Below, piece after piece: positions 1 through 9,207 of a stretch of 64,000 nt of DNA. Location of the stretch: positions 124,001 through 188,000 of the forward strand of contig CAVTEU010000003.1 in the NCBI GenBank assembly GCA_963733905.1, written 5' to 3'. The first letter of the stretch is position 1, and each line of letters starts with the position of its first letter. The notes under the pieces are model-generated. The model did not search any database, was not told the DNA's origin, and saw nothing but the letters and a program-made list of their open reading frames with translations. This DNA is from DATADW01 sp963733905 (GTDB taxonomy: Bacteria; Actinomycetota; Acidimicrobiia; Spongiisociales; DATADW01). The position numbers and the translations under genes were made by a program.

Positions 1-464
1 AATGGTGGCTGCTGGGATGGGGAGGTCGGGGGGAAAGACCGCTGGCAACGTCGGGTCGAGGGCGGCCGGCAAGTCCTCGAGATCGATCCACACCAGATCG
101 GCGGCGTCCTCAGCCAGGTAAGGATCCGTGGCCACGACGACCGCCACCGGCTCGCCCACATAGCGCACGAACCCGCTTGCGAGCATCGGTTGCCGGTAGG
201 GGGCGAGCTCGGGCAGCGATACCTGGCGGTACTCGATGGGCGGGACCCCGAGCACATCGTCGGCGTCCCATACCGCCAGGACGCCCTCTGCTTGCCGCGC
301 CTCGGTCATATCCATCGCCAGGATGCGTCGCGCAGGCAACGGGCGATCTCACGACCCTCATGTGGACCATCCCCGGCAAGACGATGTCGGCTGCGAATCG
401 ACCACGGCCGGTGAGCAACGGTGGGTCCTCGATGCCGTCTGACCGACCGGCCGATCTTGCTCAC
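1..464 (-). CDS. Xanthine dehydrogenase-type molybdenum hydroxylase, large subunit (N-terminal part)
   Basis: Molybdopterin-binding large subunit of a CO dehydrogenase/xanthine dehydrogenase-family hydroxylase; only about the first 150 residues are in the window. The GTG start at 464-462 overlaps the stop of the 2Fe-2S subunit (GTGA), showing translational coupling. After repair the N-terminus reads SVRR then IEDPPLLTGRGRF, the family's usual opening, and further on it contains FVRYVGEPVAVVVATDP. Two frame breaks, near 440 and 327, are each healed by removing one base. The catalytic and substrate-defining motifs lie beyond the left edge, so xanthine, CO or another N-heterocycle cannot be told apart from this gene. 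The neighbouring ureide-like cluster favours a purine or related heterocycle. Confidence 0.8.
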
Positions 465-955
465 GGGCCGGCCGGCGAACGCATGGCTTCCTGAGCAGCC
501 CGCACCGAAGTCAGGATGTTCTGATACCCGGTGCAGCGGCACAGGTTGGAGGACATCACCTCGCTCAACCCGACTTCGTCGATCTCGGGATCGTCCTCGA
601 GCACTGCGACCGCCAACATGAGGAACCCAGGCGTGCAGAAACCGCACTGGAGGCCGTGGTGGTCCCAGAATGCCTGCTGCAGGGGATGGAGGTTCTGCCC
701 ATCCGCCAATCCCTCCACGGTCCGGATCTCGTTGTCCCCGCACTGCACCGCAAACAACAGACATGAGCGAACCGGTTCGCCGTCGACCAGGACGGTGCAT
801 GCCCCGCAGACCCCGTGCTCGCAGCCGAGGTGGGTGCCCGTCAGACCGCAGTCTTCGCGGATGGCGTCGGCAAGGGTCTTGCGCGGCTCAACCTCGACCT
901 CGTAGGTGACCCCATTGACCTTGAGGTTCACTGCTGTCAGCTGGTCACGGACCAA
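461..955 (-). CDS. Molybdenum hydroxylase 2Fe-2S small subunit
   Basis: Electron-transfer subunit carrying two [2Fe-2S] clusters that pass electrons from the Mo site to FAD. The uninterrupted 164-residue protein is of usual family length. It shows the plant-ferredoxin cluster (CEHGVCGACTVLVDG, with a downstream Cys) and the C-terminal helical-domain cysteines in QCGFCTPGF and NLCRCTGY. The start given is TTG at 955; a GTG at 931-929, just before the conserved beta-strand NLKVNG, is an equally good choice. It lies 15 nt after the FAD subunit and overlaps the large subunit by 4 nt, so the three genes run medium, small, large on the minus strand as in cox/xdh operons. Confidence 0.92.
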   Translation of the reverse strand: MVRDQLTAVNLKVNGVTYEVEVEPRKTLADAIREDCGLTGTHLGCEHGVCGACTVLVDGEPVRSCLLFAVQCGDNEIRTVEGLADGQNLHPLQQAFWDHHGLQCGFCTPGFLMLAVAVLEDDPEIDEVGLSEVMSSNLCRCTGYQNILTSVRAAQEAMRSPAGP

Positions 956-970
956 CGAAGCTCCCCTCGG

Positions 971-1825
971 TCAAGCCGCTGCCTGGCGCAGTGCGCGCAC
1001 CAGCAACACACTCACCAAACTGCGCCGGTACTCGGCGCCGGCGTGAATGTCCTCGAGGGGCCGGACCGAAGAGGCTGCGATCTCGGCGGCTCGTTCGAAC
1101 ACGGCTCTTGAGGCGTCTCGCCGATCAGAGCGGCCTCTGCCTCGGGGAGGCGCAGCGGACGATCGGCCGCCCCTCCGACGCCGAGTCGGGCACCGGTGAT
1201 ATGGCCGTCGACGATGCGAAGCACCGCCATCGCCATCACCAGTGCGAAGTCCCCAGCCCGCCGGCTGAGCTCTTCGAACCCAACCCCTCGTCGTCGGCGA
1301 GGAGAGGGAGGCGCACCTCGACGAGCAAGTTCGTCGGGCCGCAGGGCGGTGGTGAAAACCGTGTCGAAGAACCCGTCGGCGGGAATGACCCGCTCGCCGC
1401 GCGTCGAGCGCGCCACGATCTCGGCCATCGAGGACGAGGGCAGCAAGGCACCACTCGGCGGCGGGGTCGGCGTGAGCCAGGCTCCCGCAGAAAGTGCCTC
1501 TGGTCCGGATAGGGAGGTGCCCAACGTGGCGCGCGACCCTCGGGGTAGGCTCCCCGAGCGGACCGGGCGCCACCGGTCGCTCGAAGCGGCGGTGCCGGGC
1601 GAGTGCACCGATGCGGAGCACCGAGCCCTCGACCTCGATCTAGATCGAGTTCGTCAAGCCGATTGATGTCGACGAGCGCTTCGGGGCGCGCCAAACGGAA
1701 GTTCATCGCCGGCACCAGGCTCTGACCCGCCGGCCAGGACCTTTGCCCCCGGTACTCTCGGCGAGGATCGTCAACGCTTCGTCGGTCGAGGTGGGCGCCC
1801 AGTACTCGAACCGCGCTGGCTTCAT
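971..1825 (-). CDS. Molybdenum hydroxylase FAD-binding medium subunit (frame-broken)
   Basis: FAD subunit of the same hydroxylase. The ATG at 1825-1823 opens MKPARFEYWAPTSTDEAL, the typical N-terminus. Later blocks, found in three frames, include the FAD-loop GQSLVPAMNFRLARPEAL, then VIPADGFFDTVFTTALRPDE and the C-terminal VRPLEDIHAGAEYRRSLVS, with a stop at 971. At least four single-base shifts lie between about 1745 and 1280. Every conserved block is present in order and total length is about 285 residues, as expected, so sequence error is more likely than a pseudogene. It is the first gene of the hydroxylase operon, 58 nt downstream of the XRE-cupin regulator gene on the same strand. Confidence 0.82.
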
Positions 1826-1883
1826 CGACGCGAGTGTGCCATCGACATCGAGTGCGGGTCAATCGTCATCAGCAGCGGTTCAA

Positions 1884-2431
1884 TCACTCGGCCCGGTCGA
1901 GGTTGACCCAGAGCGCCCGTGGCCAATTCGTTTCCCAGGGTTCGATATCCGGTGGGGCGAGCCCGAGTTGTATGACACCAGATCTCCCGGCCGAAGTTGA
2001 TACTCCTCGTCTCCAATCTGCACCACGAGCTTGCCATCGATGAGCACGCCGTATTCGAATCCTTCATGATGGAGCGGCCGTTCTGCGCTGGAGGTTCCCG
2101 GGGCGTACTCGTTGATCGCCACCTCGAGCCCGCGTTGCCGATCGTCTCGGAGCACACGTCGCCTGACTCCGCTCGGCGTTTGGAACTCGGGCTGTTGCTC
2201 ACGACGGGACACCGGGTCGGGTTCGGTTGGTCGGTCGCCCGAGACCAGATCACGCATGTGAACCCCGAGTGCGTATGAGATCGCCACCAACGTTCCGATC
2301 GAGGGACTGGTCTTGCCTCGCTCGACAAGGCTGAGCATCGAAGCGCTCAAGCCGGTCAACTCACCGAGTTCCTGGAGAGTGAGATTGCGGCTCGAACGGA
2401 GGCTCCGAATACGGCTCCCGATCGCCTGCAA
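1884..2431 (-). CDS. XRE-family transcriptional regulator with C-terminal cupin domain
   Basis: DNA-binding regulator of the HTH plus cupin type, in which a small ligand is thought to be sensed by the C-terminal beta-barrel. Residues 1-60 form the helix-turn-helix (LTLQELGELTGLSASMLSLV, then ERGKTSPSIGTL). Residues 110-170 form the cupin (HHEGFEYGVLIDGKL, YQLRPGDLVSYNSGSPHRI). The last dozen residues are scrambled by indels near 1925; the repaired end is close to ALWVNLDRAE with its stop at 1884. The annotated start is TTG 2431. An ATG at 2498-2496 (MTKTNTRP) would join if one more base is removed. It lies between the hydroxylase operon and the divergent catabolic cluster and is the obvious candidate regulator of both. 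Confidence 0.85.
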
Positions 2432-2617
2432 GGTCTCGACAGCGGCCGAGTCGGTCTCGGTCGAGCTCGGCGTTCGGTCTGGTGTTTGTCTTGGTCATGA
2501 CCTCGGCCCGTCGAAGCCTAGGCCGAGGGCGGGTCCCGGCCCTGCCCTCGTTGAACCGATGCTCCGCGCATCGAGCGAGCCGTGGCGGCCGGGCCCACCA
2601 GGCTCCGCACGTTTAAT

Positions 2618-3410
2618 ATGGTCAAAATGCCTTCAACCGGCACGAATCGGTTCGGCTCACCCGATCTGGGGGCGGTTTCCATACTCGAAACCGGTGACGC
2701 CAACCCAGAAGTGCCAATCGTCGAAGTCGGCGGGGTTGCCCGAGCGGTCGTCTGGCCCGGTACCGGTGCTTCGTTGCGTTCGATGCACACCATCGATCTT
2801 GATCCGGGGGGCGCCACCGTCGTGTTGAGCCACCCGATGGAAGCGGTGTACTACGTGCGCGCCGGAACCGGCCTCGCGCTCGATCCCGACGCCAACGACG
2901 AATTCGCCATCGAACTCGGATCGATGGTCCACGTCGAGCCCGGTACCAGGTACCGCTTCGAGGCCGGATCGGACGGGCATGCGGTTGGTGGGTGGGCCGA
3001 GCCCACCGGACCCAGAGTGGTATCGGCACCTCTCGGTCAGCGGTTCCGATGGAGCTGTCTGGAATGCGTTTGCAGCCGCGCCTGTCGATGTGCCCCGGGA
3101 CGGCCTGGTCCGGCAGATGGTGCACGGGGCCAACATGTCGGCCACTCGCTACCGATTTGCGGAGGGTGGCTCCTTCCCGCTCCATCGTCACGAACAGGAG
3201 CAGATCACATATGTCATCAGAGGTCATCTCACCTTCGAGATCGATGGCCTCTCGCACCGGGTCTTTCCAGGAGACCTCGTCGTGATTCCGCCCGGAGTGG
3301 CCCACGCCGCCCTCGCCGGTGCGGGCGGCGCCGATGTCGTCAGTTTCGTGTCACCGGCCCGAACGTCCTCCGACGGGATCGTCATGATCCCGGAGCGAGG
3401 TGCGGAATGA
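2618..3410 (+). CDS. Double-cupin (bicupin) protein, possible ureidoglycine aminohydrolase-like enzyme
   Basis: Two cupin folds in series make a protein of about 260 residues. The first half has VYYVRAGTGLALD and MVHVEPGTRYRFEAGSD. After a one-base break near 2985 the second half has FPLHRHEQEQITYVIRGHL and FPGDLVVIPPGVAHAALAG, with an intact metal-binding HxHxxE motif. Bicupins of this length include (S)-ureidoglycine aminohydrolase of purine breakdown, which would suit a xanthine-dehydrogenase neighbourhood, but that is inference from size and context. The two halves could also be separate genes whose boundary is hidden by the indel. It is the first gene of the plus-strand cluster; its stop overlaps the next start (ATGA at 3407). 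Confidence 0.65.
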
Positions 3411-3844
3411 CCGCAGTTGGGCCGGCGGGCAACGCTCGACCGGAGCGAAACCTGATGGCCATCCGGGTCTTTCACCGCGACCGGCCGGGACTCATCGTTC
3501 CGATGATCGCCAAGGACGCCCGCCTCGTGGTCTGGCCGGGCGTCGGGGCGGAGACCGCCAACATGAACTATGTCGACATGCAACCGGGCGAGCGCAATGT
3601 CCCTCACGTGCACAGCGAATCCGAGGACACGATCTTCATCCTCGACGGCCGCGGGACGATCGATGACCTCACCAACGATGCTCGGCTCGAGTTCGAAGCG
3701 GGTCAGGTGGTCCACGTCCCCGTCGGGGTGTGGCATGCGGTCACCGCCGACCGGGGGTCGCGAATCGAGAGCGTGGGTGGCCCGTGCCCAGCCGACTACG
3801 TCATGCTGCGCGCCGCCGGTGCCATCCTCGACTCCAGTCCGTGA
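3407..3844 (+). CDS. Single-domain cupin protein
   Basis: Intact 145-residue cupin. Motif 1 is MQPGERNVPHVHSESEDTIF with two His and a Glu as likely metal ligands. Motif 2 is FEAGQVVHVPVGVWHAV with the third His. Its ending IESVGGPCPADY resembles the end of the first half of the preceding bicupin (VGGPSPPDPEWY), so the cupin units probably arose by duplication. The start overlaps the upstream stop by 4 nt and its own stop overlaps the next start, so it is translationally coupled on both sides. The substrate is unknown. Small cupins in catabolic operons are often isomerases, dioxygenases or ureide-handling proteins. Confidence 0.8.
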   Translation: MTAVGPAGNARPERNLMAIRVFHRDRPGLIVPMIAKDARLVVWPGVGAETANMNYVDMQPGERNVPHVHSESEDTIFILDGRGTIDDLTNDARLEFEAGQVVHVPVGVWHAVTADRGSRIESVGGPCPADYVMLRAAGAILDSSP

Positions 3845-4688
3845 CCGTCAGGCTGGCCGTCGCTCAGATCACGGGCATCCCCTTCCAAGCCGATCTCAAT
3901 CGGGCTCGCACCATCCGGGTGGCGGAGGAGGCGTTTGCCGGCGGTGCCGACCTCGTGTTGCTCCCGGAACTCATCATCCCGGGCTACGTCTCGGATCCGG
4001 CCGGACTGGACGACGGCTGCCGAGACCATCGATGGTCCCACCGTCGATGCCTGGCGGTCGCTGGCGGCCCGGCATGCCGGCTGGGTGGCCGGTGGTTTCG
4101 TCGAGATCGACGATGGCAGGCTGTACAACAGCGCGGTCCTGGTCGGGGCGGACGGTGTTCTGATCCACTACCGCAAGCTCCACCTGTTCTCCGCCGAACG
4201 CGGGGTGTTCTCGCCCGGGCGATCTGGGGCTCCCCGTGGTCGACCTGCCCTGGGGAAGGGTCGGCCTGTGCATCTGCTACGACCTTCGATTTCCCGAGGT
4301 CGTGCGTGGGATGGCGTTACGCGGGTGTCGGGTCGTCCTCGTCCCCACCGCATGGGTGACCGGCTTCGACACCGAGCGGCGCGATGCCGAGGGATACGCG
4401 CCTCAAGCCAGAGCAGCGGCCGTGCAGGCAAATCTCAGCCAGGTGTTCATCGCCTGTGCCTCGCAGGTGGGAGACACCGGACATGCCGACCTCCTCGGGT
4501 CGTCGCTTCTGGTCGACCCGCGTGGTCGGAGTGTGATCGGGCCGCTGGGCGGCGCCGAGGAGACCGCTGCCGCAGACATCGATCCCGATGATGCCGATCA
4601 GGCACAGCAACGGGGCTCGGGGATCAATCCTCGCCAGAACCGGAGGACCGATGTCTACCGATTGTGGCTGGAAGGTGAAGAACTGTGA
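3841..4688 (+). CDS. Carbon-nitrogen (nitrilase superfamily) hydrolase
   Basis: Cytosolic amidase/carbamoylase-type enzyme of about 280 residues, the usual length for the superfamily. The catalytic triad is visible: Glu in LVLLPELIIPGYVS, Lys in HYRKLHLFSAERGVF and Cys in VGLCICYDLRFPE. The C-terminal RGSGINPRQNRRTDVY resembles family members acting on linear amides or carbamoyl compounds. Two single-base insertions, near 4016 and 4220, split the frame. The GTG start at 3841 overlaps the upstream stop. In this operon it could hydrolyse an open-chain amide or N-carbamoyl product made after ring opening; the substrate is not determinable from sequence. Confidence 0.85.
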
Positions 4689-4779
4689 GCAAGCCGGTTT
4701 CATGTGACCCCACTCAAATCGTTGGAGTAGGGTTCACAGGGGTCGAACCGGGACGTGCGGTAGAGGTCTAGGAGGTCCG

Positions 4780-5617
4780 GTGAGGCTGGTTGATCTCTCG
4801 CACACCATGAACATCCACACGCCGGGGTGGGTGGGCTATGCCGGGAACAAGCTCTACTACGCGCAAACCCTGCAGACGCATCGGATCGTGGCGCAGCGAG
4901 TCGAGATGGCGATGCATGCAGGCACCCACATCGACGGCGGTCTCCACGCCGCGGATGGCGGAGGCGACATGGCCTCCTATCGCCTGTCCTTCCTGGTCAA
5001 CCAGGGCGCCATCATCGACATCTCCGACATGGTCGACGACTGGGACGTCATCACCCCAGACATGCTGACGGCGCGGCGTCGAGATCAAGAAGGGTGACAT
5101 CCTCATCATCCACACCGGATGGCACCGGTACTACGAGGGTCAGTCCCAGCAAGACCTCGTGAGGTACTTCTGCATGCACCCGGGCGGCAACCTCGACTTG
5201 CTCCATTGGATGCTCGACATGGAGATCGCCTGGTTCGGGATCGACACCGGTTCGGGCGACCACCCCATGAACACGACGATTCGCGACATGCGGCCCGATC
5301 TGGCCGCCCAATTCGAAGATCACGTCGGGATGCCGGTCAAGGAGTTCTTCCCGCCGTTCGAATACACCCACAAACTGAGCGGTCGGACGGTCCGCGGCGA
5401 CATGTTCCCCTTCCACAACTATGCCTTCCAGGAGGGCCTGATCCATGCCGAGAACGTCGGAGGGGACATCGAGCAGGTACTCGACCGACGGTGCATCATC
5501 GGTGCCTTTCCATGGAAGTTCGACGGGTTGGAGTCGTGCCCGTGCCGCATCATCGCCTTCCTCGATGTGGACGAGGTGGGGGTTGGGGCATTGGCTGAGG
5601 CAATAGAAGCTCACTGA
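4780..5617 (+). CDS. Cyclase-family hydrolase (kynurenine formamidase/isatin hydrolase fold)
   Basis: Metal-dependent hydrolase of the cyclase superfamily, about 280 residues. MHAGTHIDGGLHA is a variant of the HxGTHxDxPxH metal motif, with the usual Pro replaced by Gly. LVRYFCMHPGGNLDLLHW and WFGIDTGSGDHPMN carry the later conserved acidic and His residues. A strong ribosome-binding site (AGGAGG at about 4770) precedes the GTG start at 4780. One extra base near 5078 breaks the frame. Characterised relatives open cyclic amides such as isatin or cleave N-formyl-kynurenine, so a ring-opening or deformylating step is plausible. The 91-nt gap before it holds no other gene. Confidence 0.82.
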
Positions 5618-5662
5618 CCGGGCGGTCCTGGGTCCCGTCGCGGTGCGACCAAGAGGAGCGGA

Positions 5663-6913
5663 GTGGATACACGTGCCGCAGTCGGCTCCACCGGTCCGGC
5701 CGCAGGGCCGGGCCGGACGCGAAGCCCAACTCGGTGGCGCCGTAGGAGCGCTCCGACTGGTCGTCGCCATCGGCGGCACTTGCATCTGCTCGCTACTCTC
5801 CGGCTGACTCGGGGCCAGTCCCTGAACAGGTCGAACTATGATCGAGAGGAGAGTTACCTGACCCTGGAGACGGTCGCGACCGACAAAAGGGAGACGCCAG
5901 TTTGGGCCCGAACGCTGGTTTCGCTTGCCGGCACCTTGGCGGCGATGACGCTGTTGGTTTGGGCGCTCGGTGCACGCCCCCTCGAGGTCCTCCAGACCAT
6001 CGTTGAGGGCGCCCTGGGTAACCCCTTCAACATCGGTCAAACCGTCATCATCACCGGAATCCTCATCATGACTGCTCTCGCGGCAGCCATACCGTTCTCG
6101 GCGCGCCTCTGGAACGTCGGTGGGGAGGGGCAGATGACGGTCGGGGCAGTCGCCGCTGCCGTACTCGGGATCGTCCTCCCCGCCACCTGGTCGCCGTGGC
6201 TCCTGATCCCGATTGTGATGATCGGTTCAATGGTGGCGGGCGCGTTGTACGGCGCCATCCCGGGCTGGCTGAAGGCCCGGTTCGACGCCAGCGAGATCGT
6301 CACCACCCTGATGCTCAACTTCGTCGCCCTCAATCTCGCCACTTGGGTCATCTTCGAGGTCTACCCAGAAGGTTTCGTCCAGCGAACCATCGCCATCCAT
6401 CTCAACGCCGAGCTCCCTCGGCCGATGGAAGGGTCTCTCGTCGATATCGGGATCCTCATCGCGATCGCCACCGCGGTAATCGCCTGGTTTCTCATGAAGT
6501 ACACGCGAATGGGTTTCTCGATCCGTGCGATCGGCGCCAACAACCCGGCATCGCGGCTTTCGGGTGTGCGAACGGAACGGGTAACGGTCCAGACCTTCCT
6601 GCTGGCAGGTGCCATAGCCGGACTCGCCGGATCGCTGATCGTTCAGGGTCGTGATCATTCCCTGCTGCAGGACTTCTCGGCGAACCTCGGATTCCTGGGC
6701 ATCGGCGTTGCACTGGTCGCACGGCTCCACCCACTCTGGATCATTGCCTCGTCCCTGTTCTTCGCAATTCTCCGAGTGGGCTCGAACAGCCTTCAAGCGG
6801 GCGCCGGGTTGTCCCCGGTCGTGGGCGAGATCGTCATAGCCACCTTCGTCGTGCTCCTGATGGTCACCAGAGTGATCAGGTTCAGGTACCCGGAGAGCAT
6901 GGATGCTCACTGA
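5663..6913 (+). CDS. ABC transporter permease, BMP/nucleoside family (first permease)
   Basis: Integral membrane permease of the BPD-transp-2 type used with BmpA-like binding proteins for nucleosides and related compounds. About eight to ten hydrophobic helices begin at VWARTLVSLAGTLAAMTLLV. Conserved blocks include ARLWNVGGEGQMTVGA, DASEIVTTLMLNFVALN and GFSIRAIGANNPASR. The true start is unresolved. The open frame begins at GTG 5663, but the first 75 residues are not family-like and recognisable homology begins at about 5893; a GAGAGGAGAG ribosome-binding-like stretch at 5846 suggests a start near 5858 obscured by an indel. It overlaps the second permease by 11 nt. The 240-nt stretch 5618-5858 holds no other convincing gene. 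Confidence 0.85.
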   Translation: MDTRAAVGSTGPAAGPGRTRSPTRWRRRSAPTGRRHRRHLHLLATLRLTRGQSLNRSNYDREESYLTLETVATDKRETPVWARTLVSLAGTLAAMTLLVWALGARPLEVLQTIVEGALGNPFNIGQTVIITGILIMTALAAAIPFSARLWNVGGEGQMTVGAVAAAVLGIVLPATWSPWLLIPIVMIGSMVAGALYGAIPGWLKARFDASEIVTTLMLNFVALNLATWVIFEVYPEGFVQRTIAIHLNAELPRPMEGSLVDIGILIAIATAVIAWFLMKYTRMGFSIRAIGANNPASRLSGVRTERVTVQTFLLAGAIAGLAGSLIVQGRDHSLLQDFSANLGFLGIGVALVARLHPLWIIASSLFFAILRVGSNSLQAGAGLSPVVGEIVIATFVVLLMVTRVIRFRYPESMDAH

Positions 6914-7826
6914 GGCGCTGGTCCTTGCCTTCTTCGTGATCGGGATCCAATTGATGGTGCCGATTGCGATGGCGGCGCTCGGCGAGGCGGTGGCCGAGAA
7001 GTCGGGGGTACTCAACGTCGGCATAGAGGGGATGATGCTCATCGGGGCCTTCGTCACCGCCTACATGGGGATCACCCGGGGCAACGCCACACTCGGGATC
7101 ATCGCGGCCGTCGTTGCCGGAATCGTTTTTGGAGCCCTCCTCGCCTTTCTCTACGTGAATCGGGGCACCGACCAGATCGTCACGGGGTTGATGTTCAACA
7201 TATTCGCCGTGGGGCTCACTGGAACCCTCCACTCGTTGTACCTGGCCGGGCAGAACGGGGCGACCTTGCGCGGGATCGACATCCCGGGGATCGGATCGCT
7301 CCCCTGGATCGGCGAGATCCTCGGGAGACAGAATCTGATGCTCTACCTGGCCATCGCGATGGCGCTCGCCGTTTGGTACCTGCTCAACAAGACCTGGTAC
7401 GGCCTCTATGCGCGGGCAGCCGGCGAGCGACCTATCGCCGCCGAGTCCGGCGGCCTCGACGTCGTGCGGCTTCGCTACCCCGCCGTCATCGTGGGGTCGG
7501 TTTTTGCCGCACTGGGAGGCTCGGTTCTGGTCTTGTCGACCTCGGGCGGATTCGTACCCGGCATGACCGCCGGCCGGGGCTTCATCGCTCTGGGCGTGGT
7601 GGTGCTCGCCAAATGGAGGCCGCTCTGGATAATGATCTTTGCACTCGGGTTCGGCTTGACCCAGGGTCTCCAGTTTCTGGCTGCCCAGGTGACCGCGCTC
7701 TCCTCGGTGCCAAAGCAGTTCTGGGTCGCCCTCCCCTACATCGTCACCGTGATCGCGGTGGTCTTCGCCCCCGGCTCGACATACCCGGCCGCGGTGGGGA
7801 TCCCGTACCGGAGGGGCGGTTCCTGA
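6903..7826 (+). CDS. ABC transporter permease, BMP/nucleoside family (second permease)
   Basis: Second permease, 307 residues, intact. The opening MLTEALVLAFFVIGIQLMVP is followed by GEAVAEKSGVLNVGIEGMML, the hallmark of the family, and by YLNVRGTDQ-like YVNRGTDQIVTGLMFN and GLYARAAGERPIAAES. About nine transmembrane helices are predicted by eye. Its ATG lies inside the end of the first permease, so the two are coupled. The following 85-nt gap starts with a weak GC hairpin (CCCCG/CGGGG around 7828) and ends in an AGGGAG ribosome-binding site for the substrate-binding protein. Confidence 0.93.
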   Translation: MLTEALVLAFFVIGIQLMVPIAMAALGEAVAEKSGVLNVGIEGMMLIGAFVTAYMGITRGNATLGIIAAVVAGIVFGALLAFLYVNRGTDQIVTGLMFNIFAVGLTGTLHSLYLAGQNGATLRGIDIPGIGSLPWIGEILGRQNLMLYLAIAMALAVWYLLNKTWYGLYARAAGERPIAAESGGLDVVRLRYPAVIVGSVFAALGGSVLVLSTSGGFVPGMTAGRGFIALGVVVLAKWRPLWIMIFALGFGLTQGLQFLAAQVTALSSVPKQFWVALPYIVTVIAVVFAPGSTYPAAVGIPYRRGGS

Positions 7827-7911
7827 CCCCCGGCTTTCGGGGTCGCCCGACCTTTGCTGTAAGTAAAGTGGATCGAGTGCCGCTGCACGCGGTAGGTCGA
7901 GACCCAGGGAG

Positions 7912-9168
7912 ATGCAGATGAACATGACCAAGCCGAGATGCGCGCCACGATGGCTATTGGTCGTCGCGGTGATGGCAATGTTCCTCGCGGCTTGTGGCGG
8001 CGGCACGGCCGGTACCGCCACGACCGCCGGTGGAGGCGCGGGGACATCAGCTCCCGCTACCGAGACAACAGCTCCTAGTGCCGTGACAACAGCTCCCGCT
8101 GCCGACACGACAGCGCCGAGTACAGAAACCACCGCCGCGGCCTCCGGAACCACCGGGGCGTCGGGTGGCGAGGCGTATCAGGTCGCGCTCATCTACCCGG
8201 GAACTGCCGACGACCTCTCCTGGTCGAATGCCTGGTTCGACGGAGCGGAGCAGGCGATGGAGGCAAACCCGAACATCACGGTGGAATCGGTTGAGTTGCT
8301 GAACGATCCCGCCGCGGTGCTCCAGCAGGGATCGGCCTTCGCATCGGAGGGCTTCGATCTGATTTTGATCGCCCACGGTGCGATGGTGGAGCCAGCGCTG
8401 ACGCTGGCGCAGCAGTTCCCGGACGTGCAGATCTGTCTCGCACCGTATAACCCCGCAGAAGGCGAAGAGTGGCCGGCGAACCTGTGTTGGGTCGACGTGG
8501 CGCAGCACAACGCCAACTTCTTCGCCGGCGCGCTGGCCGCCATGGTCAGCGAGAGCGGGCACATCGCATCTCTGAACGGGTTCGCCTTCCCGGCCTTGAC
8601 CCGCCAGCCCGAAGCCTTCAACCTCGGAGCGCGATGCGTCAACCCCGACATAACCTTCTCCCAGCAGTACATCGAGACCTGGACTGACACCGGCATCGCC
8701 AAGTCGGCGGCTCAGGCCGAGATCGCGGGTGGGGCCGACGTGATCCTGTCGGCCACCGACTCTGCCGTGTTCGGGATAATCGAGGCCGCCGCCGAGGCGG
8801 ATGGCCAGGTGTGGGCGGTGCCCTCCTATTACGAAAGCCAGTCGCTCGACCCGGACCACGTGATGACGTCGGCGATTCACGGCCTCGCCTTCGCCTCCAA
8901 CGAGATCATCCAGGCCGGTGCCGCGGGTGAGATCGAAGAGAGCGCGTTCATCGATTTCGACGCGACGAACGATCCCGAGATCGACGCTCCGCTGTACGAC
9001 AATATCCGGACGATCCTGAGCGCGGACGAGTTGGCCCAATACGAGGACATCGTCGAAAGGGTGCGGTCGGGCGAGATCACGATCCCCGACGAGACGACAG
9101 GCGATCCCACCATCGGCACCGAGGGGTCCGGCGGCGAGATCGACCCGGCGTCAATCGGCTGCGGCTGA
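7912..9168 (+). CDS. BMP-family ABC transporter substrate-binding lipoprotein
   Basis: Extracytoplasmic binding protein of 418 residues. A signal peptide ends in a lipobox (MAMFLAACGGG), with Cys as lipid anchor, followed by a Thr/Ala-rich linker of about 60 residues. The mature domain starts at YQVALIYPGTADDLSWSNAW, typical for Bmp/Med proteins (TnsR, BmpA, PnrA) that bind nucleosides or related ligands. Further family blocks are ILIAHGAMVEPALTLAQQFP, FAGALAAMVSESGHIA and GGADVILSATDSAVFG. The ligand is not fixed by sequence. Start choices are ATG at 7912, 7918 or 7924. The transporter's ATPase gene is four genes downstream, with three enzyme genes inserted between. Confidence 0.92.
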   Translation: MQMNMTKPRCAPRWLLVVAVMAMFLAACGGGTAGTATTAGGGAGTSAPATETTAPSAVTTAPAADTTAPSTETTAAASGTTGASGGEAYQVALIYPGTADDLSWSNAWFDGAEQAMEANPNITVESVELLNDPAAVLQQGSAFASEGFDLILIAHGAMVEPALTLAQQFPDVQICLAPYNPAEGEEWPANLCWVDVAQHNANFFAGALAAMVSESGHIASLNGFAFPALTRQPEAFNLGARCVNPDITFSQQYIETWTDTGIAKSAAQAEIAGGADVILSATDSAVFGIIEAAAEADGQVWAVPSYYESQSLDPDHVMTSAIHGLAFASNEIIQAGAAGEIEESAFIDFDATNDPEIDAPLYDNIRTILSADELAQYEDIVERVRSGEITIPDETTGDPTIGTEGSGGEIDPASIGCG

Positions 9169-9207
9169 TCCCACAACACGGGGAACACCGGGAAGGAGGG
9201 GCGAGGC

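Noticed and set aside
4689..4779. Regulatory RNA between the nitrilase-type and cyclase-family genes
   Set aside because: Only a ribosome-binding site is evident; the short imperfect repeats (GGGTTCACAGGGGTCGAACC region) do not form a convincing structure.
5673..5807. Possible 44-aa ORF with one hydrophobic segment between the cyclase-family gene and the first permease
   Set aside because: It starts with GTG at poor spacing from a purine-rich site, overlaps the uncertain 5' part of the permease frame, and has no recognisable relative.
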